Source: Collinsella sp.
GTDB taxonomy: Bacteria; Actinomycetota; Coriobacteriia; Coriobacteriales; Coriobacteriaceae
Direction: 5' to 3'
Length of the DNA: 64,000 nucleotides
Assembly: GCA_019414565.1 (NCBI GenBank)
Contig: DXLU01000005.1
Span: forward strand, 1-64,000
In this document: in pieces, positions 17,768 through 26,825 of the stretch
Layout of the letters: every line of letters begins with the position of its first letter
Position numbering within the stretch: the first letter of the stretch is position 1
Program-made: the position numbers and the translations under genes
The notes under the pieces: model-generated
What the model was told of the DNA's origin: nothing
Database searches by the model: none
What the model saw: only the letters and a program-made list of their open reading frames with translations

Positions 17768-19915
17768 TTACTTCCCCTGCACCATGGTGAGGGAGATCTT
17801 CTTGCGGTCGCGATCGACCTTTTCAACCCACACCTTGACCGTGTCACCGACGCGCACCACGTCGCTGGGGTGCTTGACGAAGCGGTTGGCCAGCTTGGAG
17901 ATGTGCACGAGGCCGTCCTGGTGCACGCCCACGTCGACGAAGGCGCCAAAGTCGACGACGTTGCGCACCGTGCCCTTGAGCTCCATGCCGGGTTCCAGGT
18001 CGTCGATGGAAAGCGCTGAGCGGCTAAAGACCACCTCGGGCGCGTCGTCGCGCGGGTCGCGACCGGGCTTCTTGAGCTCGTTGACGATGTCGATGAGCGT
18101 GAGGGTGCCACAGTCCAGGTCGCTTGCCAGCGTCGAGATGCTGCCCAGACGGCGCTCGATGTCGGGCACGCCGCCGCGGCTGAGCTCGCTTGCTTTAACG
18201 CCGGCGCGCTCCAGGACGGACGTGGCCACCTCGTAGCTCTCGGGGTGGACGCTTGTCGCGTCGAGCGGGTTCTTGCCGCCGCTGATGCGCAGGAAGCCCG
18301 CGGCGTTGAGATATGCCTTGGGTCCCAGCTTGGGGACCTTCTTGAGCTGGCGGCGATCGGTAAAGGCGCCGTTTTCCTCGCGGTACGCCACGATGTTCTT
18401 GGCCACGCTCGGCGTGATGCCCGATACGTATCCCAGAAGGCTCGCGCTCGCGGTGTTTACGTCGACGCCCACGCGGTTGACGACGTCCTCCACCACGTGG
18501 CCCAGGGTGCGCGAAAGCTCGGCCTGGTCAAGGTCGTGCTGGTACTGGCCCACACCGATGGATTGGGGCGGAATCTTAACGAGCTCTGCCAGCGGGTCCT
18601 GCAGGCGGCGACCCAGGCTCATGGCACCACGCACGGTGACGTCCAGATCGGGATACTCCTGGCTCGCGAGCTCGGAGGCGGAGTACACCGACGCGCCGGC
18701 CTCGTTAACGATGGTGTAGCGAAGGCTGGGCGCCTGCTCGGCAATAAACTCCGAGACGACTTCCTCGGTCTCGCGGCTGGCGGTGCCGTTGCCGATGACG
18801 ATAGTGTTGACGCTGTCCTTCTTGACGAGGCGGGCGAGCTCGCGCTTGGTGCCGGCGACGTCGTGGCGCGGCTTGGTGGGATAGACCACGCCGTGGTCGA
18901 GCAGCTTGCCGGTCTCGTCCATGACGGCGACCTTGCAGCCGGTGCGGTAGCCCGGGTCGAGCGCGAGTACGCGGGCGCCACGGACGGGGCGTGCCGAGAG
19001 CAAGCCCTCGAGATTCTTGGCAAAGACGTTGATGGCCTCTGTCTGGGCGCGAACGGTGAGTTTGGCGCGGGCCTCGCGCTCCAGCGGGGGAGCCATGAGG
19101 CGTTTGTAGCCGTCGGCGATGGCGGCATCGAAGATGGGAGCAAACACGCCCTGGCGTCGGGGCCAACGGCTGCCGAGGCGCACCGTGGCGGCAGCGCCGT
19201 CGACGTTCACGCGCACGCGGAGCTTGCCCTCGCGCTCACCGCGGTCGATGGCAAGGATGCGGTGGTTGGGGATCTTGCGCACGGGTTCGTCGTAGTTGTA
19301 GTAGGGCTCGTAGGGGGTCTTCTCGGCGGGGTCGGTGGCCTCGACGACGATGTCGGCGGTGTTTTGCGTAAAGGCTCGCAGGTCGGCGACGTTCTCGGGG
19401 TCCTCGGCCACCGTCTCGGCCACGATGTCCGCCGCACCCGCGAGCGCCTTCTCGGGCGTGTCGAAGCCGGCCTCCTCGTTGACGTATGCCGCGGCGGCGT
19501 CGAGTGCGCTGCCCTTGGCCGAGGCCTGCATGATGATCATATTGGCGAGCGGCTCGAGTCCCGCCTCGCGGGCCTTCTGCGCGCGGGTCATGCGCTTTTT
19601 GCGGTAGGGCTTGTAGAGGTCCTCGACGCGCTGGAGCTGCGTGGCCTCGCGGATCTGCTGCTCGAGCTCGGGCGTGAGCTTGCCTTGGGCATCGATGAGT
19701 AGGATGACATCCTCTTTGCGTTGCTCGAGATTGCGCAGGTAGGACAGGCGCTCGTCGAGTGCACGCAGGGCGACGTCATCCATGCCGCCTGTGGCTTCCT
19801 TGCGGTAGCGCGAGATAAAGGGGATGGTGTTGCCCTCGTCGATGAGCTTGACGGCCGCCTCGATGTTGGCGGCCTTAAGGTTGAGCTCGCGGGCGAGCTG
19901 GGCGATAAGATCCAT
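17768..19915 (-). CDS. tex: Tex family RNA-binding transcription accessory protein
   Basis: A 715-residue Tex/YhgF-type protein. The N-terminal HTH-like region is followed by a YqgF/RNase H-like fold (VLALDPGYRTGCKVAVMD), helix-hairpin-helix motifs (NTASASLLGYVSGI; LKKVPKLGPKAYLNAAGFL) and a C-terminal S1 domain (GTVRNVVDFGAFVDVG). Tex-type proteins act on nucleic acids during transcription. The length is close to the usual 720-780. The ATG at 19915 is preceded by AAGGAG at the correct distance, unlike the longer frame beginning at 20002. Confidence 0.93.
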   Translation of the reverse strand: MDLIAQLARELNLKAANIEAAVKLIDEGNTIPFISRYRKEATGGMDDVALRALDERLSYLRNLEQRKEDVILLIDAQGKLTPELEQQIREATQLQRVEDLYKPYRKKRMTRAQKAREAGLEPLANMIIMQASAKGSALDAAAAYVNEEAGFDTPEKALAGAADIVAETVAEDPENVADLRAFTQNTADIVVEATDPAEKTPYEPYYNYDEPVRKIPNHRILAIDRGEREGKLRVRVNVDGAAATVRLGSRWPRRQGVFAPIFDAAIADGYKRLMAPPLEREARAKLTVRAQTEAINVFAKNLEGLLSARPVRGARVLALDPGYRTGCKVAVMDETGKLLDHGVVYPTKPRHDVAGTKRELARLVKKDSVNTIVIGNGTASRETEEVVSEFIAEQAPSLRYTIVNEAGASVYSASELASQEYPDLDVTVRGAMSLGRRLQDPLAELVKIPPQSIGVGQYQHDLDQAELSRTLGHVVEDVVNRVGVDVNTASASLLGYVSGITPSVAKNIVAYREENGAFTDRRQLKKVPKLGPKAYLNAAGFLRISGGKNPLDATSVHPESYEVATSVLERAGVKASELSRGGVPDIERRLGSISTLASDLDCGTLTLIDIVNELKKPGRDPRDDAPEVVFSRSALSIDDLEPGMELKGTVRNVVDFGAFVDVGVHQDGLVHISKLANRFVKHPSDVVRVGDTVKVWVEKVDRDRKKISLTMVQGK

Positions 19916-20010
19916 GAAACTCCTTGCGTTTGAGGTGCGTTTGCGGCACAGGGCTACCAAGGATACCACCCGTCCCAAAAGACTGTTTTGGGGCCGCGCC
20001 ATGAAAACGG

Positions 20011-20143
20011 CCTATCTACTACGTTTGAACCGTATGGGTCGACCATCCCCGGTTTTCCGAGAACGCGCAACCTGTCTACCTGCGGTTTTTATTTCGCGAA
20101 ATTCGGTATGGTTGAGGGTGATCGGTTAAACGTAGTAGATAGG
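20011..20143. repeat. 133-bp inverted-repeat element
   Basis: CCTATCTACTACGTTT at 20011-20026 is perfectly complementary to 20128-20143. Further imperfect pairing extends inward (AACCGTATGGG against CGGTATGGTT). No gene lies between. This occupies most of the 408-base gap between tex and the leftward oxidoreductase gene. Confidence 0.7.
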
Positions 20144-20214
20144 CTCATTCCGTGGCGAACGAATCAAGCTGAGGTGCAAAAAGGCCCCCGTCTCAGAAAA
20201 TCATTGGAAACGTA

Positions 20215-20252
20215 GCAAAATGCCCCGCGGGCAGGAGGCTGCTCGCGGGGCA
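20215..20252 (-). terminator. Terminator of the leftward Gfo/Idh operon
   Basis: 14-bp GC-rich stem (20221-20234 with 20239-20252, one G-T pair). On the minus strand it is followed by ATTTTGCTACGTTT. Confidence 0.75.
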
Positions 20253-20323
20253 AAGAAGAGGGGCTTGTTGGTGGCGGACCGAAGGGTTCGCATGGGGCTT
20301 CTGCCGCGGTCTGCCCTAAGGCG

Positions 20324-21364
20324 TTACAGCTCGACGAGCTGGCCGGTTTCGGCGGCCTCTTTGATGGCGTTGAGAAGCGTGAGCGTCTTGACGTTATCGG
20401 CGGGGGTCACGACGGGCTCGACCTCGCGGCGGACAACCTTCACAAAGTGCTTGAGCTGCATCTTGTGCGGCAGCGCCGGGTCCACGGCCGGGATCTCCAT
20501 CTGCAGCGGCTTGTGCCAGTTAGAGGCGCCGTCGTAGGAGAACTGGTGCAGGCGGGGCAGCGAAAGGGCGCCCTTGGTGCCGCCGATAAAGTAAGCGTCA
20601 GCGTCGAAGGGACGGTACTGCGGGTCCTCGCGAGCGGTCGCCTCCCAGTTCCAGGGGCTGGCGGTGGCGTCGGAAATGGTCATGCTCGCGAGCGCGCCGT
20701 CGGCAAAGCGGACGTTGACCACGGCGGAGTCCTCGGTCTCAAAACCGCGGGCGGCGCTGGACTGCATGCCCTGGACGGCGACGGGCTCGCCCAGCAGGTA
20801 GCGGAGCAGGTCGACGTCGTGCACCAGGTTGACCAGGATCGGGCCGGCACCCTTCTTGCGGCGCCACTCGACATCGAAGTACTCGTCGTTCTTATAGATC
20901 ATGTAGTGGAAACTCGACACGGTGAGCTTGCCCAACTCGCCGGACTCGATGATCTCCTTGGCCTTGTTCACAAACGGGTTGTGGCGACGGTGCTGACCCA
21001 CGAGCACGGGCACGCCGGCGGTCTCGGCCTCGGCGGCGAAGGCCTGGGCATCCTCGAGATCGTTGGAGATTGGCTTTTCGACCAGCGGCACGATGTTGCG
21101 CTTGATGGCCTCGCGGGCAACGCCCAGGTGCAGGTCGTTGGGGGTGGCGATGATGACGGCCTCGGGCTTGACCTCGTCCATCATCTGGGCAGGATCGGTA
21201 AAGAACGGCACGCCGGCGGCCTCGGCCGTGGCGCGGGCGCCCTCAAAGGCGTCGGCGATGGCGACGAGTTCGGCCTCGGGCTCCTCGGTGACAAAGCGGA
21301 TGTGGTTGCGGCCCATGGCGCCGGCGCCGATGACGGCAATGCGGACGGGGTTGAGCTCAGACAT
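20324..21364 (-). CDS. Gfo/Idh/MocA family NAD(P)-dependent oxidoreductase
   Basis: A 346-residue dehydrogenase. It has an N-terminal Rossmann fold (VIGAGAMG), the family EKP motif (VEKPISNDLEDA) and a C-terminal alpha/beta dimerisation domain. Family members oxidise sugars, inositols or related polyols. It is the last gene of a leftward group SDR (22755), MFS (21432), Gfo/Idh. The three are closely spaced and probably form one catabolic operon under the divergent LysR protein. The substrate is unknown. The ribosome binding site AAGGAGT precedes the ATG. Confidence 0.9.
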   Translation of the reverse strand: MSELNPVRIAVIGAGAMGRNHIRFVTEEPEAELVAIADAFEGARATAEAAGVPFFTDPAQMMDEVKPEAVIIATPNDLHLGVAREAIKRNIVPLVEKPISNDLEDAQAFAAEAETAGVPVLVGQHRRHNPFVNKAKEIIESGELGKLTVSSFHYMIYKNDEYFDVEWRRKKGAGPILVNLVHDVDLLRYLLGEPVAVQGMQSSAARGFETEDSAVVNVRFADGALASMTISDATASPWNWEATAREDPQYRPFDADAYFIGGTKGALSLPRLHQFSYDGASNWHKPLQMEIPAVDPALPHKMQLKHFVKVVRREVEPVVTPADNVKTLTLLNAIKEAAETGQLVEL

Positions 21365-21392
21365 TTCGACTCCTTAATGCTGGTGGCTTGGA

Positions 21393-21423
21393 ATGTGACA
21401 AAGGGACAGCCCCTTTGTCACAT
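21393..21423. repeat. TGTGACAAAGGG-family palindrome, copy 2
   Basis: 13-bp perfect inverted repeat (21393-21405 with 21411-21423) around ACAGC. It lies 8 bases beyond the stop codon of the leftward MFS gene, again immediately 3' of a gene. Confidence 0.85.
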
Positions 21424-21431
21424 CGGTATAA

Positions 21432-22688
21432 CTAGGCGGACTTCTTCTTGCTGTCGGAGACCATCATGTAGACGGTGAGCACGACGGCGATGGCGGCAAT
21501 CACAATGGCGCCATAGAAGGACTGCTGGTAGGCGGCGCTGCCGGCTTCGGCGTGATACAGCACGGCGGTGATGGGCTGGCTGATCCAGGTAGAGGCGGCG
21601 TAGCCCAAGAACATGATGCCGTAGTTGACACCGATGTTGCTGGTGCCAAAGGCGCCACCGGTGAGCGGCGGGTAGATGACGAGCAGAGCGCCAAAGCTAA
21701 AGCCGAGCAGGGCGAGCGCCACAAAGAACATGCTCTGCGTAAAGCTCATCGACATGATGACGAGTGCGACGATGGTGACGACAAGGCTGATGAGCAGCGA
21801 CTTGTAGGCGCCGAGCTTGTCGATGATCTGACCAAAGGACAGACGGCCGACCAGGTTGGCGCAGGTGTTGACGGAGACCACCACGCCACCGAGGGCGACG
21901 GCCGCGGCGCTCGTGGGGTCGGCGAAGAGCTGGACGGCGGCGATGGAGGCAACCTTGCCCACAAGCAGGGTGCCTGCAGTGGCAGCAAAGGCGAAGGTGA
22001 CGATGAGGACCCAGAAGCGCGGGGTCTTGACCATCTCGCCCGGGGTGAGGTCACCGAAGGTGCCGGCGTGCGCGCCGCCCTTGGGGGCCTCGAAGCCCTC
22101 GGGCAGCCAGCCGGCCTCGGGGGCCTTCAGGAACAGGGCGGAGGCAGCGATCATCACAAAGAAGATGACGCCGAGTGCCTTAAGGGCGCCAAAGATGCCC
22201 AGGCTCGGGATGAGCAGCGAGGCGAGCACCGGGGACAGCACGGCGGGGCCGGCGGTCGAAGCGGCCAGGGTGATGCCGGAGGCGAGGCCCTTCTTGTCGA
22301 TGAACCACTTTTGGCCGGTGGTGAGCGCCGGGTTGTAGCCCAGGCCATTGCCGATGGCGGCGACGAGCGAGAACCACAGGTAGAACTGCCACGGCTCGGT
22401 AACGGTGCCGGACATGAACCAGCCCAGGCCGTAGCACACGGCGGCGGCGATCACGACGTTGCGCGGGCCGATCTTATCGGAGATGCGGCCGGCGAAGATG
22501 CCCGTTACGGCCATGATGGTCTGAAAGACCGGGAAAGCCCAGGTCAGGGCACTGGACCACTCGGGGTAGACGGCAAGCAGGTTCTTGCTCACGACGGAAT
22601 ACAGCGCGATGGAGCTGATGAAGAACATGGTGACGCACGCGGCGGAAAGCACGACGGCGCGACCCTTGTTGGAGTTGGTGGAAGTCAT
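21432..22688 (-). CDS. MFS transporter, oxalate/formate antiporter (OFA)-like
   Basis: A 418-residue 12-helix transporter of the major facilitator superfamily. The loop between helices 2 and 3 reads GRISDKIGPRNVVIAAA, and LGYNPALTTGQKWFIDKKGLA is typical of the OFA/monocarboxylate subgroup. It probably carries an organic acid or the substrate of the neighbouring dehydrogenases. It is the middle gene of the SDR/MFS/Gfo-Idh group, and a palindrome at 21393-21423 separates it from the last gene. Confidence 0.9.
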   Translation of the reverse strand: MTSTNSNKGRAVVLSAACVTMFFISSIALYSVVSKNLLAVYPEWSSALTWAFPVFQTIMAVTGIFAGRISDKIGPRNVVIAAAVCYGLGWFMSGTVTEPWQFYLWFSLVAAIGNGLGYNPALTTGQKWFIDKKGLASGITLAASTAGPAVLSPVLASLLIPSLGIFGALKALGVIFFVMIAASALFLKAPEAGWLPEGFEAPKGGAHAGTFGDLTPGEMVKTPRFWVLIVTFAFAATAGTLLVGKVASIAAVQLFADPTSAAAVALGGVVVSVNTCANLVGRLSFGQIIDKLGAYKSLLISLVVTIVALVIMSMSFTQSMFFVALALLGFSFGALLVIYPPLTGGAFGTSNIGVNYGIMFLGYAASTWISQPITAVLYHAEAGSAAYQQSFYGAIVIAAIAVVLTVYMMVSDSKKKSA

Positions 22689-22754
22689 GGGACTCTTTCT
22701 AATCGATGCGGGGGAGGAGCGGGCGTGTCCGCGGGGTCTCCCTGTCAGGTTGGT

Positions 22755-23636
22755 TTACTGGTCAGTCGGCTTGGCGACGCCGGACTCATCGGACCAAAGC
22801 TCGACACCCTTGTTCTTAAGGTAGTTGTCGGCATAGGCGCGACGGCCGCCGGGCTTGGCGGTGAGGTCGCCCATCATGTTGGAGAAGCCACCGTCGACTT
22901 TGATGGCGTCGCCGGTGGTAAAGTCCGAGCGCTTGGACGCCAGGAACATGACGGCGTTGGCGATATCGCTGACCTCGCCGATGCGGCGCGTGGCGATCAG
23001 GCGGCTGCGGCTCTTTTCGACCTCGGGGTCGGCGTAGAAGTTGGCCGACATCGGGGTCTTAACGAAGCAAGGCTCGACGCAGTTGGAGCGGACGCCGTAG
23101 GGGCCCCACTCGGCGGCGAGCATCTTGGACATCATGTTGACGCCCGCCTTGGTGGAGCTGTACACGCCCGAGAACGTCTCGGGGGAGTGGCTGGCAACGG
23201 TCGAGATGTGCACCAGGCGGCCCTGGCCGGCCTTGATCATCTCGCGACCAAAGCGCTGCGAGGTGATGAAGTAGCCGGTGAGGTTGACGTTGAGCACCTG
23301 CTCCCAGTCGCTTAGCGGCAGGTCCTCCATGGCGGCGAAGCGCAGGATGCCGGCGGTGTTGACGAGAACGTCGACGCGGCCGAAGTTGGCGATGGTGGCG
23401 TCGACGGCAGCCTGAACCTCGGCCTCGTCGGTGACGTTCATCTTGTAGCCCTCGGCGTGGATACCAAACTCGGCGGCGAGGTCGGCGGCTGCTGCCTTGA
23501 CCTTCTCCTCGTCTAGGTCGAGCAAGACGACGTTGGCGCCGTTGCGGGCGAACTCGCGGCAAATCTCGACGCCCATACCGCCGAGCGCGCCGGTCACGGC
23601 GCAGACATCGCCCTCGAGCTTAAGCCAATTGCTCAT
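22755..23636 (-). CDS. Short-chain dehydrogenase/reductase
   Basis: A 293-residue classical SDR. The nucleotide-binding motif is TGALGGMG and the acidic residue after strand 2 (LLDLDEE) favours NAD. VNTAG is the structural motif. The active site is Ser in HISTVASHS with YSSTK (Tyr and Lys). An extra C-terminal tail of about 35 residues follows the usual GGF core. It is the first gene of the leftward operon, reading away from the LysR gene. It is probably a sugar, polyol or hydroxy-acid dehydrogenase; a steroid or bile acid substrate cannot be excluded, since some gut Coriobacteria carry hydroxysteroid SDRs. Confidence 0.92.
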   Translation of the reverse strand: MSNWLKLEGDVCAVTGALGGMGVEICREFARNGANVVLLDLDEEKVKAAAADLAAEFGIHAEGYKMNVTDEAEVQAAVDATIANFGRVDVLVNTAGILRFAAMEDLPLSDWEQVLNVNLTGYFITSQRFGREMIKAGQGRLVHISTVASHSPETFSGVYSSTKAGVNMMSKMLAAEWGPYGVRSNCVEPCFVKTPMSANFYADPEVEKSRSRLIATRRIGEVSDIANAVMFLASKRSDFTTGDAIKVDGGFSNMMGDLTAKPGGRRAYADNYLKNKGVELWSDESGVAKPTDQ

Positions 23637-23869
23637 AGGAACTTCCCTTCTTGTGCCTCCCGGTGGGTCGCTCCCATTAATCGACCCACGTGGTTTTCGC
23701 TGGTTATCGTATGCTTTGCATTTGCGCAGGTGAATTGCATATTTGTTAGAATGGCGTTAACCATAGGTTTACACTGTGCGATGCAGTTTATTCTCAATTG
23801 AGCGAATGGCCTGCGAAAACGACCCCCTGTGGCGCTGTGGGCCCGCGCGTGCGAAAACGGGAGATTGAC

Positions 23870-24748
23870 GTGTACGATCGACGACTTGACGCTATTTCGG
23901 CCGCCGCGGAGCTGGGAAGTTTCTCGCGTGCGGCGGCAAAATTGCGCGTGTCGACCCCGGCGCTCGTCAAGCAGGTTTCGGGCTTCGAGGCCGAGTTCGG
24001 CATCACGCTGTTCGAACGCTCGCACTCGGGCGTCAAAGTGACGCCGGCCGGCGCACTGCTGGTGGACGACGCGCGCTCGATCATGCGGCAGTCCGAGGAC
24101 GCGCTGCGCCGTGCCCGACGCGCGGCGGGCGATGGCGGTGCCGTGCGCCTGGGCGTGTCGATGATGTGCCCGGGGCGCCAAACGCTGTCGATGTGGTCGG
24201 GCATCCACGATCTGGAACCGTCGCTGCGATTTGAAATCGTGCCGGTAAGCGATCTCTACGACGAGCGCGAGACCGTCATGCGTAGCTTGGGCCGCGAGGT
24301 CGATGTGGTGCAATCGAGTTTTTCTACCCCACGCTGGGGTGATGCCTGCCAAAAGCTCCGCATTGTCAACGTGCCGTTTTATATCGATCTGCCGCGCACG
24401 AGCCCGCTGGCGCGCAAGAATCGCATTACGGTTGCCGACTTGGAGGGTATGCGTCTGCGCGTACTGCGCCACGGCAACGACGCCATGGACAGCCTGCGCA
24501 TCGACCTTTTGGCCGACGGCGGCGTGGACGTGATCGACGTGGACAGCTTTGACTTTGCGCTCTTTAACGAGGCCGAGGAAAAGGGCGACGCGGTGCTCAG
24601 CTGCGGCGCATGGTCGGGGGTGCATCCGGCCTTTGTGGGCGTGCCGTTTCTATGCGGCCGCGAGGTGCCGGTCTTTCTACACTACCCGCTCGAGCCAACC
24701 CTCCAAGTACAAAAATTCGTCAACGCCATGGCCCAACTCCTCAAGTAG
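23870..24748 (+). CDS. LysR-family transcriptional regulator
   Basis: A 292-residue LysR protein. The N-terminal winged helix reads LDAISAAAELGSFSRAAAKL then STPALVKQVSGFEAEFG, and a periplasmic-binding-like effector domain occupies about 90-290. The start is the GTG at 23870 behind CGGGAG; the frame extends upstream to a TTG but without a ribosome binding site. It is divergent from the SDR/MFS/Gfo-Idh operon across a 233-base gap and is its likely activator. The effector is unknown. Confidence 0.92.
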   Translation: MYDRRLDAISAAAELGSFSRAAAKLRVSTPALVKQVSGFEAEFGITLFERSHSGVKVTPAGALLVDDARSIMRQSEDALRRARRAAGDGGAVRLGVSMMCPGRQTLSMWSGIHDLEPSLRFEIVPVSDLYDERETVMRSLGREVDVVQSSFSTPRWGDACQKLRIVNVPFYIDLPRTSPLARKNRITVADLEGMRLRVLRHGNDAMDSLRIDLLADGGVDVIDVDSFDFALFNEAEEKGDAVLSCGAWSGVHPAFVGVPFLCGREVPVFLHYPLEPTLQVQKFVNAMAQLLK

Positions 24749-24787
24749 CTAATGTTAGGACGAGGCTTTTTTAGCTACTTACAAAAC

Positions 24788-24832
24788 GAGCCCCTGGCCA
24801 ACCGGCCAGGGGCTCACAAACTTTTATTTCCT
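24788..24832 (+). terminator. Terminator after the LysR gene
   Basis: 12-bp perfect GC-rich stem (24788-24799 with 24804-24815, GAGCCCCTGGCC) around AACC, followed by ACAAACTTTTATTTC. A second GC-rich hairpin (24860-24871 with 24879-24890) lies just beyond the end of the leftward ABC gene. Confidence 0.85.
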
Positions 24833-24905
24833 TCTAAATGACGGGCTGATTGTGCGCAGGAGGGTGCCCCGCCCGCCCCGGGGCACCCTCCGTCAGTGGC
24901 CAAGC

Positions 24906-26825
24906 CTACTCGAGCTCAAACGCACCCGTATACAGCTGGTAGTAATACCCGCGCTTAGCAATCAGCTCGTCATGGTTGCCGCGCTCGATGATACGGCCGT
25001 GGTCCAGACAGATGATCGCGTCGGAGTTACGCACGGTGGACAGGCGGTGTGCGATGACAAACGTCGTGCGGCCCTCCATGAGCTTATCCATGCCCGCCTG
25101 CACGATGGCCTCGGTGCGGGTGTCGATGGAGCTCGTGGCCTCGTCTAGAATCATCGCCGGCGGATCGGCGACGGCGGCGCGGGCGATCGAAATTAGCTGA
25201 CGCTGGCCCTGCGACAGCTGTGCGCCGTTGCCGGTGAGCATGGTGTCGTAGCCGTCGGGCAGGCGGGTGATAAAGTCGTCTGCGCCCGCGAGCTTGGCCG
25301 CTGCGATGCACTCCTCGTCGGTGGCGTCCAGGTTGCCGTAGCGGATGTTGTCCATCACGGTGCCGGTGAACAGGTTCACGTCCTGCAGCACGACGCCCAG
25401 CGAGCGGCGCAGATCGGCCTTGCGGATCTTATTGACGTTGATGCCGTCGTAGCGAATCTTGCCGTCGGCGATGTCATAGAAGCGGTTGATGAGGTTGGTG
25501 ATGGTCGTCTTACCGGCACCGGTGGCGCCGACAAACGCGACCTTCTGACCCGGCTTGGCAAACACGGACACGCCGTGCAGGACCTCGTGGTCGGGGGTGT
25601 AGCCAAAGTCGACGTTGTCCATGACCAGGTCGCCGCGCAGCGGTACGTACTCGATCTCGCCGGTTGCGCGGTGCGGATGTTTCCACGCCCACATGCCGGT
25701 GTGGTGGTCCGCCTCCTCGAACTCCCAAGTCTCGGGGTTCACCTGCGCGTTGACGAGTGTCACGTAGCCTTCGTCGGCCTCGGGCTTCTCGTCGATGAGC
25801 TCAAAGATGCGGTCGGCGCCGGCGAGGCCCATGACCACGGCGTTGATCTGCTGTGAGATCTGGCCGATCTGTCCGCAGAACTGCTTGGTCATGTTGAGGA
25901 ACGGCACCACGACGGCGATGGACAGCGCCATGCCCGAGATGCTCAGGTTGGGCACGCCCAGCGCCAGGAAAATGCCGCCTGCCAGTGCGACCAGCACGTA
26001 GAGCAGGTTGCCCAGGTTCATAAGGATGGGCATGAGGATGTTGGCGTACATGTTGGCCTTCTGGGAGACCTCGAAGAGCTTTTCGTTGCGCTCGTCAAAA
26101 TCGGCCTCGGCGGCAGACTCGTGGCAGAACGCCTTGACGACCTTCTGACCGTTCATGACTTCCTCGATATGGCCCTCGACCACGCCGAGCTCGGTCTGCT
26201 GCGCAATGAAGAAGCGCGCGGAGTTGGAGCCGAGCAGCTTGGTCATAAAGGTCATAAAGGCGACGCCGGCGATGATGACCAGGCACATCCACACGCTGTA
26301 GTACAGCATGATAAAGAACACCGTGACGATGATGATGATCGTCATGAGCAGGTTGGGCAGCGACTGGCTGATCATCTGACGCAGCGTGTCGATGTCGTTG
26401 GTGTAGTGGCTCATGATATCGCCGCGCTGGTGCGTGTCGAAGTAGCGGATCGGCAGGTCCTGCATGCGGTTGAACATCATCTCGCGCAGCTTCTCGAGCG
26501 AGCCCTGCGTGACGATAGCCATGGCGCGGTTCCAGAAGAGCGAGGACAGGACGCCGACGCCGTAGATGCAGGCGAGGGTGGTCACGAGCTGCAGAATCTT
26601 GGGCTGCGCGGCTTCCCAATCGCCCGACTGCCACGATTCGCTAATAATTTGCAGGGCGCTCTGCAGGAAGGTCGCGCCGATGGAGTTGATGATGGCGCAG
26701 AGCACCACGCCGGCGACGACAAGGGGCAAAAGCACGGGATAGAAGCCAAAGAGCGTCTTGATGAGGCGCGACATGGTGCCGCCCTTACGGTTGAGCGCGC
26801 GCTCGGCGGTCGTTGCCTTACTCAT
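24906..26825 (-). CDS. ABC multidrug exporter subunit with consensus ATP site
   Basis: A 639-residue half-transporter with six membrane helices followed by an ATPase domain. Walker A is VGATGAGKT, the signature LSQGQRQL, and Walker B/Glu MILDEATSSID keeps the catalytic glutamate. An insert of about 45 residues (PETWEFEEADHHTGMW region) lies between the membrane and ATPase domains. The ATG at 26825 overlaps the last 8 bases of the upstream subunit gene and follows GGAGGCGAGG. Together with that subunit it should form a heterodimeric exporter of the LmrCD/BmrCD/TM287-288 type. Confidence 0.93.
   Translation of the reverse strand: MSKATTAERALNRKGGTMSRLIKTLFGFYPVLLPLVVAGVVLCAIINSIGATFLQSALQIISESWQSGDWEAAQPKILQLVTTLACIYGVGVLSSLFWNRAMAIVTQGSLEKLREMMFNRMQDLPIRYFDTHQRGDIMSHYTNDIDTLRQMISQSLPNLLMTIIIIVTVFFIMLYYSVWMCLVIIAGVAFMTFMTKLLGSNSARFFIAQQTELGVVEGHIEEVMNGQKVVKAFCHESAAEADFDERNEKLFEVSQKANMYANILMPILMNLGNLLYVLVALAGGIFLALGVPNLSISGMALSIAVVVPFLNMTKQFCGQIGQISQQINAVVMGLAGADRIFELIDEKPEADEGYVTLVNAQVNPETWEFEEADHHTGMWAWKHPHRATGEIEYVPLRGDLVMDNVDFGYTPDHEVLHGVSVFAKPGQKVAFVGATGAGKTTITNLINRFYDIADGKIRYDGINVNKIRKADLRRSLGVVLQDVNLFTGTVMDNIRYGNLDATDEECIAAAKLAGADDFITRLPDGYDTMLTGNGAQLSQGQRQLISIARAAVADPPAMILDEATSSIDTRTEAIVQAGMDKLMEGRTTFVIAHRLSTVRNSDAIICLDHGRIIERGNHDELIAKRGYYYQLYTGAFELE

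Noticed and set aside
21552..23315. A 587-residue + strand frame across the MFS and SDR genes
   Set aside because: It spans two real genes and their gap on the opposite strand, is Gly/Asp/His-rich and has no domain features.
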